Assembly (NCBI GenBank): GCA_038746835.1
Contig: JBCDKH010000004.1
Location: 1-61,615 of the forward strand
Reading direction: 5' to 3'
Length of the DNA stretch: 61,615 bases
Origin: Planctomycetota bacterium
Lineage (GTDB): Bacteria; Planctomycetota; Phycisphaerae; Tepidisphaerales; Tepidisphaeraceae
In this document: positions 36,886-46,153 of the stretch, in pieces
Layout of the letters: every line of letters starts with the position of its first letter
How positions within the stretch are numbered: position 1 is the first letter of the stretch
Translations under genes and position numbers: made by a program
The notes under the pieces: model-generated
Seen by the model: only the letters and a program-made list of their open reading frames with translations
The model's database searches: none
Told to the model about the DNA's origin: nothing

Positions 36886-36943
36886 GCGAGCCCCGAGCGT
36901 GAGCGAGCGGGTCCGGACCCGCTCGCTCACGCTCGGGGCTCGC
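36886..36943. repeat. 58-bp perfect palindrome
   Basis: Two 29-base arms (36886-36914 and 36915-36943) are exact reverse complements with no spacer: GCGAGCCCCGAGCGTGAGCG leads to the centre GGGTCCGGACCC. It lies between the convergent ends of pgl (36855) and the E2 gene (37021). A run of bases follows without a T-tract, so it is a repeat element or a bidirectional transcription stop rather than a standard terminator. The rest of 36856-37020 holds nothing I recognise. Confidence 0.92.
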
Positions 36944-37020
36944 TAACAGAAGTGAATACCCAACGTCGGACCAGCAGAATCCGAACGCAACCATCTTCCT
37001 GCTGTTAGCCAGCACCAACA

Positions 37021-38367
37021 TCAGCTCGTCGGCATCAGCGCATCCGGCGACTGCAGCAGCTGCAGGATCGCATTCAGCCCGCCGACCGCGGTGCCGCCGT
37101 CGACGACGCGGTGGTCGCAGGTGAGGCTCAGCGGCAGTAGCTTGCCCACGCCCATCAACCCGCCGCGGACGACGACGCCTTCGCGCGCCCGGCCGACGGC
37201 GAGGATCGCCGCCTCGGGGTAGTTCAAAATCGGCGTCGCGAATCGGCCGCCGGGATAGCTGCCGAAGTTGCTGATCGTGAACGTGCTGCCACGAAGCTCG
37301 TTGACCGACAGCGAACGACTCCGGCAGCCCGCCGCCAGTTCCGCGACACGCTGGCCCAGCTCCATGACGCCCAACTTCCGCGCGTCCCGCAGCACCGGCA
37401 CCATCAGCCCGTCGGCCGTGTCGACCGCGATGCCGAGGTGGACGCTCTTGTGCCGCGTGATGTCCGTCATGTCGTCGTTGACGGTGCTGTTGAGACGCGT
37501 CAGGTCCTGACCGGCCTCGCCTGCCAACACACGCGCCACGGCCGCACAGACGAACGGCAGCAGCGAGATCTTCGTGCCCGTTGCCGCGACCAGCCGCTTG
37601 CGCGCCGCCTCGAGGGCCGTCACATCGGCCTCGTCCATCACCGTGAAGTGGACGGCCCGGTCGACGCTCTCGCGAAGCCGGTCGGCAATCGTCCGACGCA
37701 GGCCGCGCAGAGGGACGTGGATGGCGTCGTCCTCGCCGAAGCCGATCGTCGGCCGTGGCTCGGCCTCGGGGGCGGCGGGCTTGCCATTTCCTCGTGCGGC
37801 CGGCGTCGACTTCTGAACCGGACGCGGCTTCTGGTTGGTCCGATATCGCTCCGCCGCCGCTTCGACGTCCGCCAACGTCACGCGTCCGCCAACGCCCGTG
37901 CCTGCGACGTCCCGCAGGTCCACACCCTTGTCGCGGGCCTGTTTGCGGACGGCTGGGGTCGCCAGCGGCTTGCCCGGATCGCCCGCCGCCGCCTCGGAGA
38001 GTGCTCCGACGACACTGCCGGCGTCGCCTTCCTCGGCCGCCTCGGCTTCCTCTTCAGCCGGCTCTTCCTTCGCCTCGGCTTCGGGCGCAGCTTCCGACGC
38101 CGCTTCGCCTCCGCCATAGGTCACAAAGGCGGAACCGACGGCGATTTTATCGCCAACCTCGGCTCTGAGTAACTCGATGACGCCGGCCTTGGGTGCCATG
38201 ACTTCCGTCTGGGCCTTGCCGGTCTCGACCAGTGCAAGCGGCGTGCCTTCCTCGACCTCCGTCCCGGCCTCGACCAGCCATTCGACGACTTCGGCCTCCT
38301 CCAGGCCCTCGCCGAGGTCGGGCAGGAGAAAGTCGCTGCCGTCGAAGGTGTTGCCGTGACCAGCCAT
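37021..38367 (-). CDS. 2-oxoacid dehydrogenase dihydrolipoyl acyltransferase (E2)
   Basis: A 448-residue E2 component. Domains in order: lipoyl domain (DFLLPDLGEGLEEAEVVEWL; lipoyl Lys51 in ETGKAQTE), an acidic Ala/Glu linker (residues about 85-125), the peripheral subunit-binding domain (ATPAVRKQARDKGVDLRDVA then GTGVGGRVTLADV), a basic linker, and the catalytic domain ending with LTCDHRVVDGG (His419). The acyl chain specificity (pyruvate, 2-oxoglutarate or branched-chain) cannot be settled. No E1 or E3 gene is in the window. It diverges from glmS with 68 bases between starts. Confidence 0.93.
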   Translation of the reverse strand: MAGHGNTFDGSDFLLPDLGEGLEEAEVVEWLVEAGTEVEEGTPLALVETGKAQTEVMAPKAGVIELLRAEVGDKIAVGSAFVTYGGGEAASEAAPEAEAKEEPAEEEAEAAEEGDAGSVVGALSEAAAGDPGKPLATPAVRKQARDKGVDLRDVAGTGVGGRVTLADVEAAAERYRTNQKPRPVQKSTPAARGNGKPAAPEAEPRPTIGFGEDDAIHVPLRGLRRTIADRLRESVDRAVHFTVMDEADVTALEAARKRLVAATGTKISLLPFVCAAVARVLAGEAGQDLTRLNSTVNDDMTDITRHKSVHLGIAVDTADGLMVPVLRDARKLGVMELGQRVAELAAGCRSRSLSVNELRGSTFTISNFGSYPGGRFATPILNYPEAAILAVGRAREGVVVRGGLMGVGKLLPLSLTCDHRVVDGGTAVGGLNAILQLLQSPDALMPTS

Positions 38368-38435
38368 GGGGGCAGTCTATCGCCAAGATCCGCTTTCCGT
38401 TGGACTTGGCGGGGCGATCTGACGACATTGGTCGT

Positions 38436-40331
38436 ATGTGCGGAATCGTCGCCTACGTCGGCCGGAAGATTGCCCAGCCGGTCCTCGTCGAGGGGCTCAA
38501 ACGCCTCGAGTACCGCGGCTACGACTCCGCAGGCGTGGCCGTGGTCGGTTCGGACGGCTCGCTGCACCTGCGTCGCAGCGTCGGGCGGATCAGCATGCTG
38601 GAGGCGGAAATCGACCGTCAGGCCGAGTCCGGATCGACGCTGCCGGAAAACGCCCGCGTCGGCATGGCCCACACCCGCTGGGCCACCCACGGCGCGGCCA
38701 CGCAGCACAACGCTCACCCGCACACCGACAACCGCGGCCACATCGCGCTCGTCCACAACGGCATCATCGAGAACTACGCCGCCCTCAAGAAGTTCCTGAC
38801 CGAGAAGGGCCACACGTTCCAGAGCGAGACGGACACCGAAGTCCTCGCCGTCCTCGTCGGGCACGTTTACGACGAGCTCAAGGCTGAGACCGGCGACGCA
38901 GCCTCCGGCGGCGACAACTCGCTGCTGCGTCGGGCGCTCCAGGCGGCGCTGGGCGAAATTGACGGCACCTACGGCCTGGCCGCGGTGTGCGGCGACGAGC
39001 CGGACACGCTGGTCGTCGCGCGCAAGGGCTCGCCGCTGATCATCGGCGTTGGCACGGACGAGTACGTCGTCGCCAGCGACGCCGCTGCCATCGTCGAACA
39101 CACGTCGCAGGTCATCTACCTCAACGACAACGAAATGGCGCTGCTCAAGCCGGGCAGCTTCAAGACGTTCACGATCGACGACGTCCCGATCAGTCCGGTC
39201 ATCGAACAGCTCGAAACGAGCATCACCGAGTACGAACTCGGCGAGTACCCGCACTACATGCTCAAGGAGATCTTCGAGCAGCCGGAAAGCGTGCGCAACT
39301 GCCTGCGCGGCCGACTCGACGAACGCGAAGGCCGGATCATCCTCGGCGGCCTGGCGAGCCACGCCCGGCAGATGGCCCGGGCTAAGCGGTTCATCCTCAC
39401 CGGGCAGGGCACCGCGTGGCACGCCGGACTCGTCGGCGACTACCTCATGGAAGACCTGGCCAAGGTCGTCACCGAGTGCACCTACGCCAGCGAGTTCCGC
39501 TATCGCAACCCGCTCGTCGAGGACGACACCGTCGTCGTCGCCATCAGCCAGTCCGGCGAGACGGCCGACACGCTCAGCGCGCTGCGTGAGGCGCAGGTCA
39601 AAGGCGCGACAGCGATGGGCATCGTCAACGCCGTCGGCAGCACCATCGCCCGCGAGACCGACTGCGGCGTCTACCTCCACGCCGGTCCCGAGATCGGCGT
39701 CGCCAGCACCAAGGCCTTCACGACGCAGTGTGCCGTGCTGACGATGATGAGCCTCTTCCTCGGCCGGCGTCGGTTCATGGGGCAGGACGAGTGTGCGTCG
39801 CTCATCAAAGACCTGAACAAGATTCCGGATCAGATGGCCGGCATTCTGGAGCAGAGCGAGTTTGTCCGCACGGTCGCCGACGAGTTCTGCAACCGGGAGA
39901 ACTGGCTCTTCCTCGGCCGCGGGTACAACTACCCGATCGCGCTGGAGGGCGCGCTGAAGCTGAAGGAAATCAGCTACATCCACGCCGAAGGCATGCCCGC
40001 CGCCGAGATGAAGCACGGCCCAATCGCGTTGATCTCTCAGGGCATGCCCGTTGTCTTTATCGCGACGCGCAACAGCCAATACGAGAAGGTCGTCAGTAAC
40101 ATCGAAGAAGTCCGCGCCCGCGGCGGCCGCATCATCGCCGTCGCGACGGAAGGTGACACCAACATCGAGCGCTACAGCGACCACGTCATCCGCGTCCCCG
40201 ACGTTCCCGAGTGCCTCCAGCCACTCCTGACGGTCGTGCCCTTGCAGCTGCTCGCCTACCACGCCGCCGTCCTCCGCGGCTGCAACGTCGACAAGCCGAG
40301 GAACCTGGCAAAAAGCGTGACAGTCGAGTAG
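38436..40331 (+). CDS. glmS: Glutamine--fructose-6-phosphate aminotransferase (isomerizing)
   Basis: 631 residues; makes glucosamine-6-phosphate, the first step to UDP-GlcNAc. ATG at 38436 gives MCGIVAYVGRKIAQPVLVEG, with the N-terminal nucleophile Cys2 after Met removal; the longer frame from 38232 would bury this Cys. Glutaminase motifs TRWATHGAATQHNAHPH follow; the two SIS domains carry the sugar-site segments VVVAISQSGETADTLSALRE and GVASTKAFTTQ, and the C-terminus ends NVDKPRNLAKSVTVE. No glmS ribozyme-like leader is seen in the 68 bases upstream. Product feeds cell-wall and surface polysaccharides. Confidence 0.97.
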   Translation: MCGIVAYVGRKIAQPVLVEGLKRLEYRGYDSAGVAVVGSDGSLHLRRSVGRISMLEAEIDRQAESGSTLPENARVGMAHTRWATHGAATQHNAHPHTDNRGHIALVHNGIIENYAALKKFLTEKGHTFQSETDTEVLAVLVGHVYDELKAETGDAASGGDNSLLRRALQAALGEIDGTYGLAAVCGDEPDTLVVARKGSPLIIGVGTDEYVVASDAAAIVEHTSQVIYLNDNEMALLKPGSFKTFTIDDVPISPVIEQLETSITEYELGEYPHYMLKEIFEQPESVRNCLRGRLDEREGRIILGGLASHARQMARAKRFILTGQGTAWHAGLVGDYLMEDLAKVVTECTYASEFRYRNPLVEDDTVVVAISQSGETADTLSALREAQVKGATAMGIVNAVGSTIARETDCGVYLHAGPEIGVASTKAFTTQCAVLTMMSLFLGRRRFMGQDECASLIKDLNKIPDQMAGILEQSEFVRTVADEFCNRENWLFLGRGYNYPIALEGALKLKEISYIHAEGMPAAEMKHGPIALISQGMPVVFIATRNSQYEKVVSNIEEVRARGGRIIAVATEGDTNIERYSDHVIRVPDVPECLQPLLTVVPLQLLAYHAAVLRGCNVDKPRNLAKSVTVE

Positions 40332-40371
40332 TCCGGTCGCCGGTACATCGTTTGCCGGCAAGGGTGAACCG

Positions 40372-41739
40372 ATGATCCACGACACCCGCGTTCGACAGCT
40401 CAACGACCAGCCCGTGCGAGACGCGGCCGATAGCAAGTGGGTGCTGTACTGGATGCAGGCAGCACAGCGGACGCGGTGCAACCACGCGTTGGAGTTCGCC
40501 ATCGAACGGGCGAACGAGTTGGACTTGCCGGTCGTGTGCTGCTTCGGGCTGACGGACGACTACCCGGAGGCCAACGCTCGGCACTACGCGTTCATGCTGC
40601 AGGGTCTGCGGGACGTCGACAAGAACCTCAGCGATCGCGGCATCGCCTTCGTCTGCGATAAGGGCTCGCCGAGCGACGTGGCCGTCAAGTGGTCGGAGGA
40701 CGCGGCGGAGGTGGTCGTGGACATGGGCTACCTACGGCCATGCCGCAAGTGGCGTGACGAGGCGGCGGATGCGATGGGCGTGCGTCTGACGCAGGTCGAG
40801 ACGGGCGTAGTCGTACCGGTCGAAGAGGTGAGCGACAAGCGCGAGTACGCCGCACGGACGATCCGCACGAAGCTGCACAAGAAGTGGGACGACTACTTCG
40901 TCGGGCTCGACGAACGCAAGGTGAAGCACGTGTGCGATGGCCGGCTGGCCTCGGGTGAGTTGGACGTCTCGAAGCCGGAAGAGGTGCTCGAATCGCTCAA
41001 AGTCGACCGCGACGTCCCGCCGAGCTCCCACTTCGAAGGCGGCGAGGACGAGGCGAAGCGACGGCTGGACGCATTCCTGAAGGACAAGCTCGACGGCTAC
41101 GCCGACGGCCGCAACGAACCGTCGGCCGACAAGCACAGCCACATGTCGATGTACCTCCACTTCGGCCAGATCGCGGCGCTCGAAGTCGCACTAGCTGTCA
41201 AGCAAACCAAGGCAAACGACGACACCGACAGCTACCTCGAAGAGCTCATCGTCCGACGCGAGCTCGGCAAGAACTATGTCTGGTTCGAGCCCGAGTACGA
41301 CTCGTACGACGCCTTGGCGGACTGGGCGAAAAAGACCCTCGACGAACACCGCGACGACAACCGGCCAAGCCGCTATACACGCGACGAGCTGGAGCAGGCC
41401 GAGACGCACGACCCGTATTGGAACGCCGCGATGCGGCAGCTGCGCAAGACCGGCTTCATGCACAACTACATGCGCATGTACTGGGGCAAGAAGGTGCTCG
41501 AGTGGTGCAACACGCCCGAGTACGCCTACGAAACGCTGCTTTACCTCAACAACCGCTGGCTCATCGACGGCCGCGATCCGAACAGCTACTCGAACGTCGC
41601 CTGGGTCTTTGGCCTGCATGATCGGCCTTGGACGGAGCGCAGCATCTTCGGCAAGATCCGCTACATGAACGACAAGGGGCTCGAACGCAAGTTCGACATG
41701 CAGGCGTACATCCGGCAGGTCGACGCACTCGACGGCTAG
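40372..41739 (+). CDS. phrB: Class II deoxyribodipyrimidine photolyase
   Basis: A 455-residue blue-light DNA repair enzyme that splits cyclobutane pyrimidine dimers using FAD. The N-terminal domain VLYWMQAAQRTRCNHALEFA then LDLPVVCCFGLTDDYPEANA is typical of class II; the FAD domain has SHMSMYLHFGQIAALEVALA, ELIVRRELGKNYVWFEPEYD, MRQLRKTGFMHNYMRMYWGK and DPNSYSNVAWVFGLHDRPWT. Class II photolyases share Trp residues for electron transfer; the expected region is present. It starts about 40 bases after glmS. Confidence 0.95.
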   Translation: MIHDTRVRQLNDQPVRDAADSKWVLYWMQAAQRTRCNHALEFAIERANELDLPVVCCFGLTDDYPEANARHYAFMLQGLRDVDKNLSDRGIAFVCDKGSPSDVAVKWSEDAAEVVVDMGYLRPCRKWRDEAADAMGVRLTQVETGVVVPVEEVSDKREYAARTIRTKLHKKWDDYFVGLDERKVKHVCDGRLASGELDVSKPEEVLESLKVDRDVPPSSHFEGGEDEAKRRLDAFLKDKLDGYADGRNEPSADKHSHMSMYLHFGQIAALEVALAVKQTKANDDTDSYLEELIVRRELGKNYVWFEPEYDSYDALADWAKKTLDEHRDDNRPSRYTRDELEQAETHDPYWNAAMRQLRKTGFMHNYMRMYWGKKVLEWCNTPEYAYETLLYLNNRWLIDGRDPNSYSNVAWVFGLHDRPWTERSIFGKIRYMNDKGLERKFDMQAYIRQVDALDG

Positions 41740-41773
41740 CGGCCTTTCGCCGGTTATGGCATACTTTCGCCAT

Positions 41774-42967
41774 ATGGCGACGAGCGACAAGCGTGCGACG
41801 GCAGCCCTGGATGCCTTTGAGATCGAGGTGCCGTCGTGGGGCTTTGCCGACACCGGCACGCGGTTCGGCAAGTTCCCCCAGGCCGCCGCCGCATTCACGA
41901 CGGCGGAGAAGTTCGAAGACGCCGGCACGGTCCACCAGCTGACCGGCTGCTGCCCGAAGGTCGCCGTCCACGTCCTGTGGGACTTCGACACGGACGCCCC
42001 CGCACCCGACGCCGCGGCGCAAGCCTCGGATCTCGCGAAGTCCCACGGCGTTCAGATCGGCTCGATCAACCCCAACATCTTCCAAGACGCCATCTACAAG
42101 ACCGGCTCCTTCTGCAGCCACGACCCGGCCGCGCGGAAGGCCGCGATGGACCACACGCTCCACAGCATCTTGCTCATGCAGCACGCCGGCAGCGACGCGC
42201 TGTCGATGTGGCTCGCCGACGGCACGAACTACCCCGGCCAGGACAATCTCCGCACGCGCAAGCAACGGCTCCAAGACGCCTTCGCACAGATCCACGATGC
42301 CATGCCCGACGGCAGCCGGCTGCTCATCGAGTACAAGCCGTTCGAGCCCGCGTTCTACCACACCGACATCGCCGACTGGGGCATGGCCGACGCGTTCTGC
42401 CGTCGTGCGGGCGACAAGGCGAAGGTCCTCGTCGACACCGGCCACCACCTGCCCGGCTGCAACGTCGAGCACATCGTCGCATTCCTCCTCGACGAGGGCC
42501 GGCTTGGCGGATTTCACTTCAACGACCGCAAGTACGCTGACGACGACCTGACCATCGGCAGCATCGATCCCTACGCGGTCTTCCGCATCTTCAACGCCAT
42601 CGAACAGCACGGCCACGACACCGGAAGCCGGCCCGACATCGCGTACACGATCGACCAGAGCCACAACGTTAAGCCCAAGCTCGAGGCCACCGTTCAAACC
42701 GTCTGCGAGGCCCAGAAGCAGGTCGCCAAGGCAGCGCTGGTCGAGCGCGACGAACTCGCCGCGTGTCAGCAGTCGGGCGACATCGTCGGGGCCGAACTCT
42801 GCCTGAAACGAGCGTTCGAAGCCGACGTCACACCTGTTTTGAAAGCGTGGCGAGAGGCGCGTCGGCTGCCCGCCGATCCGCTGGCGGAGCTGCGCAAGAG
42901 CAGTGTCATTGCCGATCTTGGAGCACGTCGCGGCCTGGGACGTGGTGGGGCGTCGGGTTACGCGTGA
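41774..42967 (+). CDS. rhaI: TIM-barrel sugar isomerase, L-rhamnose isomerase type (RhaI-like)
   Basis: A 397-residue member of the TIM-barrel isomerase family close to Pseudomonas-type L-rhamnose isomerase. Segments: IEVPSWGFADTGTRFGKFPQ, VAVHVLWDFD, SINPNIFQDAIYKTGSFCSH, LSMWLADGTNYPGQDNLRTR, RLLIEYKPFEPAFYHTDIAD, VLVDTGHHLPGCNVEHIVAF, GGFHFNDRKYADDDLTIGSI and AYTIDQSHN. The Glu, Asp and His metal ligands of the barrel are present in EYKPFEP, DTGHH and HFND. Substrate may be L-rhamnose or a related sugar. ATG at 41774 (MATSDKRATAAL) is preferred to 41756. No rhamnose kinase or aldolase gene is adjacent. Confidence 0.88.
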   Translation: MATSDKRATAALDAFEIEVPSWGFADTGTRFGKFPQAAAAFTTAEKFEDAGTVHQLTGCCPKVAVHVLWDFDTDAPAPDAAAQASDLAKSHGVQIGSINPNIFQDAIYKTGSFCSHDPAARKAAMDHTLHSILLMQHAGSDALSMWLADGTNYPGQDNLRTRKQRLQDAFAQIHDAMPDGSRLLIEYKPFEPAFYHTDIADWGMADAFCRRAGDKAKVLVDTGHHLPGCNVEHIVAFLLDEGRLGGFHFNDRKYADDDLTIGSIDPYAVFRIFNAIEQHGHDTGSRPDIAYTIDQSHNVKPKLEATVQTVCEAQKQVAKAALVERDELAACQQSGDIVGAELCLKRAFEADVTPVLKAWREARRLPADPLAELRKSSVIADLGARRGLGRGGASGYA

Positions 42968-43035
42968 CGGGTCAAGGTTGTCGCACTTTTGGCGTTCGCG
43001 TTCCGCGGAGCGAGTCGTAGCGTTGCTGCTGCTGC

Positions 43036-44178
43036 ATGCTGATTGGTTGCCCGAGCGAAGTCCCCACCGCCGAATGCCGCGTCGCTGTCACGCCGGGCTC
43101 CGCTGCCGCGCTGAAGAAGACGGGGCACGATGTCATCGTCGAACGCGGGGCTGGCGACCGTGCAGGCTTCACGGCCGGTGACTACGAGGAAGCCGGCGTC
43201 GAACTCGTCGACCATCGCGAGGCCGTTTTCGAGCGGGCAGACATCGTCTTCCAGGTCAGAACGCCCGGAGCCAGAGGCGGCGACGACGCAAGCCACTACC
43301 GCGACGGCCAAATCGTCGTCGGGCTCGCCGAGCCGCTGATGAGCCACGACGCGACGCGGGCCATCGCCGATCGCAAGGCGAAGCTCGTCGCGATGGAACT
43401 CCTGCCGCGGACGACCAAGGCACAATCAATGGACGTCCTGTCGAGCCAGGCCAACCTCGCCGGCTACCAGGCTGTCATGCAGGCGGCCGACCTCTTGCCG
43501 CGGGCGTTTCCGATGATGATGACCGCCGCCGGCACCGTGCAGCCGGCCAAGGTGCTCGTCATCGGCGCGGGCGTCGCGGGGCTCCAAGCCATCGCGACGG
43601 CCAAGCGACTCGGCGCTGTCACCAGCGGCTACGACGTCCGCGCTGCTACCAAGGAACAGGTCCAGAGTCTCGGTGCCAAGTTCGTCGAGCTCGAAGGCGT
43701 CTCCGCCGAAGGCACCGGCGGCTACGCGGCGGAGCAGTCCGACGAGCAGAAAGCCAAGCAGGCCGAGCTGCTCGCCAAGGTCGTCGCCGAGTCCGACGTC
43801 GTCATCACGACGGCCGCGATTCCTGGGAGAACCTCGCCGATCCTCGTCACCGCGGCGATGGTCGAACAGATGCGTCCCGGCAGCGTCGTCGTCGACCTCG
43901 CCGCCGAACGCGGCGGCAACTGCGAAGCGACCGTCGCCGACGACACCACCGACGTCCGCGGCGTGACCATCGTCGGCGACACGCACCTTGTCAGTCGTGT
44001 CGCCTTCCACGCCAGCCAGCTCTACGCCAACAACCTCGTCAACCTGCTCAAGCACCTGACCAAGGACGACGCGGTCACCCTCGACCCCGAAGACGAAATC
44101 GCCGCCGGCGTCCTCGTCACCAGCGACGGCCAGGTCGTCCACGAGCAAGTGAAACAAGCCATGGAAGGAGCCGCCTGA
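43036..44178 (+). CDS. pntAA: NAD(P) transhydrogenase subunit alpha part 1
   Basis: The 380-residue NAD(H)-binding dI component of proton-translocating transhydrogenase. Conserved parts: MLIGCPSEVPTAECRVAVTP, AKVLVIGAGVAGLQAIATAK (Rossmann loop), ITTAAIPGRTSPILVTAAMV, and VVVDLAAERGGNCE. It overlaps pntAB by one base (TGATG). The enzyme balances NADH and NADPH using the proton gradient; this three-subunit form is common in bacteria outside the enterics. Confidence 0.96.
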   Translation: MLIGCPSEVPTAECRVAVTPGSAAALKKTGHDVIVERGAGDRAGFTAGDYEEAGVELVDHREAVFERADIVFQVRTPGARGGDDASHYRDGQIVVGLAEPLMSHDATRAIADRKAKLVAMELLPRTTKAQSMDVLSSQANLAGYQAVMQAADLLPRAFPMMMTAAGTVQPAKVLVIGAGVAGLQAIATAKRLGAVTSGYDVRAATKEQVQSLGAKFVELEGVSAEGTGGYAAEQSDEQKAKQAELLAKVVAESDVVITTAAIPGRTSPILVTAAMVEQMRPGSVVVDLAAERGGNCEATVADDTTDVRGVTIVGDTHLVSRVAFHASQLYANNLVNLLKHLTKDDAVTLDPEDEIAAGVLVTSDGQVVHEQVKQAMEGAA

Positions 44179-44489
44179 TGTTCGTGCTCGCCCAGGTCGC
44201 CATGACCGGCCCGACGTTCGCGCTGCTGCTGACGATCTTCGTCCTGTCGATCTACCTCGGCGTGGAGATCATCACCAAGGTCCCGCCGACGCTGCACACG
44301 CCGCTGATGAGCGGCAGCAACGCAATCAGCGGCATCACCATCGTCGGTGCGCTTGTCCTCGCCCAGCCGGGTGCCGGCTTCTGGCCCAACGCGCTGGCGT
44401 TCCTCGCGATCGTCTTCGCCACCGCCAACGTCGTCGGCGGCTACGCCGTCACGCACCGCATGCTCAAGATGTTCAAGAAAAAGGGGTAG
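44178..44489 (+). CDS. pntAB: NAD(P) transhydrogenase subunit alpha part 2
   Basis: A 103-residue membrane subunit. After a short N-terminal helix it carries FALLLTIFVLSIYLGVEII then TPLMSGSNAISGITIVGALV with the conserved Ser/Asn-rich helix start, and NALAFLAIVFATANVVGGYA, so three to four transmembrane helices that form part of the proton channel with PntB. Ends with a basic MLKMFKKKG. It starts on the last base of pntAA and precedes pntB by nine bases. Confidence 0.96.
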   Translation: MFVLAQVAMTGPTFALLLTIFVLSIYLGVEIITKVPPTLHTPLMSGSNAISGITIVGALVLAQPGAGFWPNALAFLAIVFATANVVGGYAVTHRMLKMFKKKG

Positions 44490-44498
44490 AAACGCACA

Positions 44499-45941
44499 GT
44501 GACCATCGCCTGGGACATCCTGCTCTACCTGCTCTGTGCCGTCGGCTTCATCGTCGGCATCAAGGGGCTCACGCACCCGCGGTCGGCCGTTCGGGGCAAC
44601 CTGTCGTCAGCGTCGGCGATGCTGCTGGCGATCGTCGTCACGCTGTTCGTCATTCGCGGCGGGCACAACTGGTTCGTGATCGTCCCCGGCATCCTCATCG
44701 GCGGGGCGGCCGGTGCGGTGATGGCGACGCGTGTCCAGATGACCGCCATGCCGCAGATGGTCGCGGCGTTCAACGGCTTCGGCGGCGTGGCCAGCGTCTT
44801 CGTCGCAGGCGCCGCCGTCATCGGGCTCGATGCGGTCTACTCCGGAGCGGCGGAGGCGGCAGCGGATTTTGGCGTGGAGTTTGATCCGGCCCTTCCTTGG
44901 ATCCAAGGCATCGCCATCGCCCTCACTGGACTCATCGGCGGCGTGACGTTCAGCGGCAGCGGCATCGCCTACGGCAAGCTCGACGAGTGGAAGATCTTCT
45001 GGAAAGACACCAGCCTTCCCGCAAACCAGCTCATCAACGCAGGCCTGCTCGTCGCGGCGCTGGTCGTCGGATCGCTCGTCACGCTCGTGCCGAGCCTGGC
45101 CGTCGTGTGGTACGCGCTGCTGGTCGTCATCGCGCTGGCGCTTGGCCTGACGCTGGTCCTGCCGATCGGCGGGGCGGACATGCCGGTCGTCATCGCGCTG
45201 CTCAACAGCTACTCCGGCCTGGCCGCGGCGAAGAGCGGGTTCGTCATCGGCAACACGGTCCTCATCGTCAGCGGCAGCCTCGTCGGCGCAAGCGGCCTGA
45301 TCCTGACGGCCATCATGTGTCGGGCGATGAACCGCTCGCTCACCAACGTCCTCTTCGGCAAGATCGACGCCAGCGGAGCCAAAGCCGACGCCGACGAGGT
45401 CTACGGCGGACGCGTCAAGAGCACCAGTGCCGAAGAGGTCGCGATGCTCCTCGACGATGCCGATCGCGTCGTCATCGTCCCCGGCTACGGCATGGCCGTC
45501 AGCCAGGCCCAGCACGCCGTGCGCGACCTGTACAAGGAGCTTTCCGACCGCGGCAAGACGGTCGAGTTCGCCGTCCACCCCGTCGCGGGCCGCATGCCGG
45601 GGCACATGAACGTGCTGCTGGCGGAGGTCGACATTCCCTACGACCGCCTGCTCGACGACACGCAGACCAACAGCACGATCGAGACGGCCGACGTGGCCAT
45701 CGTGCTGGGCGCGAACGACGTGGTGAACCCCGACGCCCGCGAGAACCCGCAGTCACCCATCGCCGGCATGCCGATCATCGACGTCGACAAGGCCCGCACG
45801 GTCATCGTCATCAAGCGGTCGCTCTCCCCGGGTTTCGCCGGCATTCCCAACCCACTTTTCGCCGCCGACAACACGCTGATGTTCTTCGGCGACGGCAAAA
45901 AGGCGGTCGTCGACATGGTGGCCGAGGTCAAGGACCTCTGA
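44499..45941 (+). CDS. pntB: NAD(P) transhydrogenase subunit beta
   Basis: A 480-residue subunit with an N-terminal membrane part of about nine helices (IAWDILLYLLCAVGFIVGIK, LSSASAMLLAIVVTLFVIRG, MPQMVAAFNGFGGVASVFVA) and a C-terminal NADP(H)-binding dIII domain: VVIVPGYGMAVSQAQHAVRD, VEFAVHPVAGRMPGHMNVLL, TADVAIVLGANDVVNPDARE and KRSLSPGFAGIPNPLF. GTG start at 44499. It completes the pntAA-pntAB-pntB operon, which ends ahead of the interspersed inverted repeat at 45969. Confidence 0.97.
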   Translation: MTIAWDILLYLLCAVGFIVGIKGLTHPRSAVRGNLSSASAMLLAIVVTLFVIRGGHNWFVIVPGILIGGAAGAVMATRVQMTAMPQMVAAFNGFGGVASVFVAGAAVIGLDAVYSGAAEAAADFGVEFDPALPWIQGIAIALTGLIGGVTFSGSGIAYGKLDEWKIFWKDTSLPANQLINAGLLVAALVVGSLVTLVPSLAVVWYALLVVIALALGLTLVLPIGGADMPVVIALLNSYSGLAAAKSGFVIGNTVLIVSGSLVGASGLILTAIMCRAMNRSLTNVLFGKIDASGAKADADEVYGGRVKSTSAEEVAMLLDDADRVVIVPGYGMAVSQAQHAVRDLYKELSDRGKTVEFAVHPVAGRMPGHMNVLLAEVDIPYDRLLDDTQTNSTIETADVAIVLGANDVVNPDARENPQSPIAGMPIIDVDKARTVIVIKRSLSPGFAGIPNPLFAADNTLMFFGDGKKAVVDMVAEVKDL

Positions 45942-45968
45942 TCTCAACCACGGAACCCCTCGTCCCCT

Positions 45969-46070
45969 CCGTCATCCCGAGCAAGCGAAGCGAGTCGAGG
46001 GACCTCGCCTGGTCACCGCAGAGCAAGGCGAGGTCCCTCGGCTCCGCTGACGCTCCGCTCGGGATGACGG
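45969..46070. repeat. Interspersed inverted repeat, copy 2
   Basis: Same family as 1253-1354. Outer arms CCGTCATCCCGAGC and GCTCGGGATGACGG, inner arms GGGACCTCGCC and GGCGAGGTCCC; total about 100 bases. The two copies share the order of arms and most of the sequence, with differences in the loop. Located 27 bases after pntB. Confidence 0.88.
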
Positions 46071-46153
46071 ACTTTGCGAGTCGCAACTCGCCCAAGCAGC
46101 GAACGCCGCCTCCGTTCTTTCAAACCTGACCGAAAGCTCAGGCCCGGCTCATA

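Noticed and set aside
38232-38435. Extended N-terminus of GlmS
   Set aside because: GlmS needs Cys at position 2 as nucleophile; MCGIVAYVG at 38436 is the only sensible start.
38368-38435. Possible glmS ribozyme/riboswitch
   Set aside because: Only 68 bases separate the divergent genes and the conserved glmS ribozyme elements were not seen; such ribozymes are mainly found in Firmicutes.
38121-40502. Reverse-strand 793-codon open frame over glmS
   Set aside because: It is the antisense of glmS and part of the E2 N-terminus. In this high-GC DNA antisense frames stay open; the product shows no domain and the forward gene is certain.
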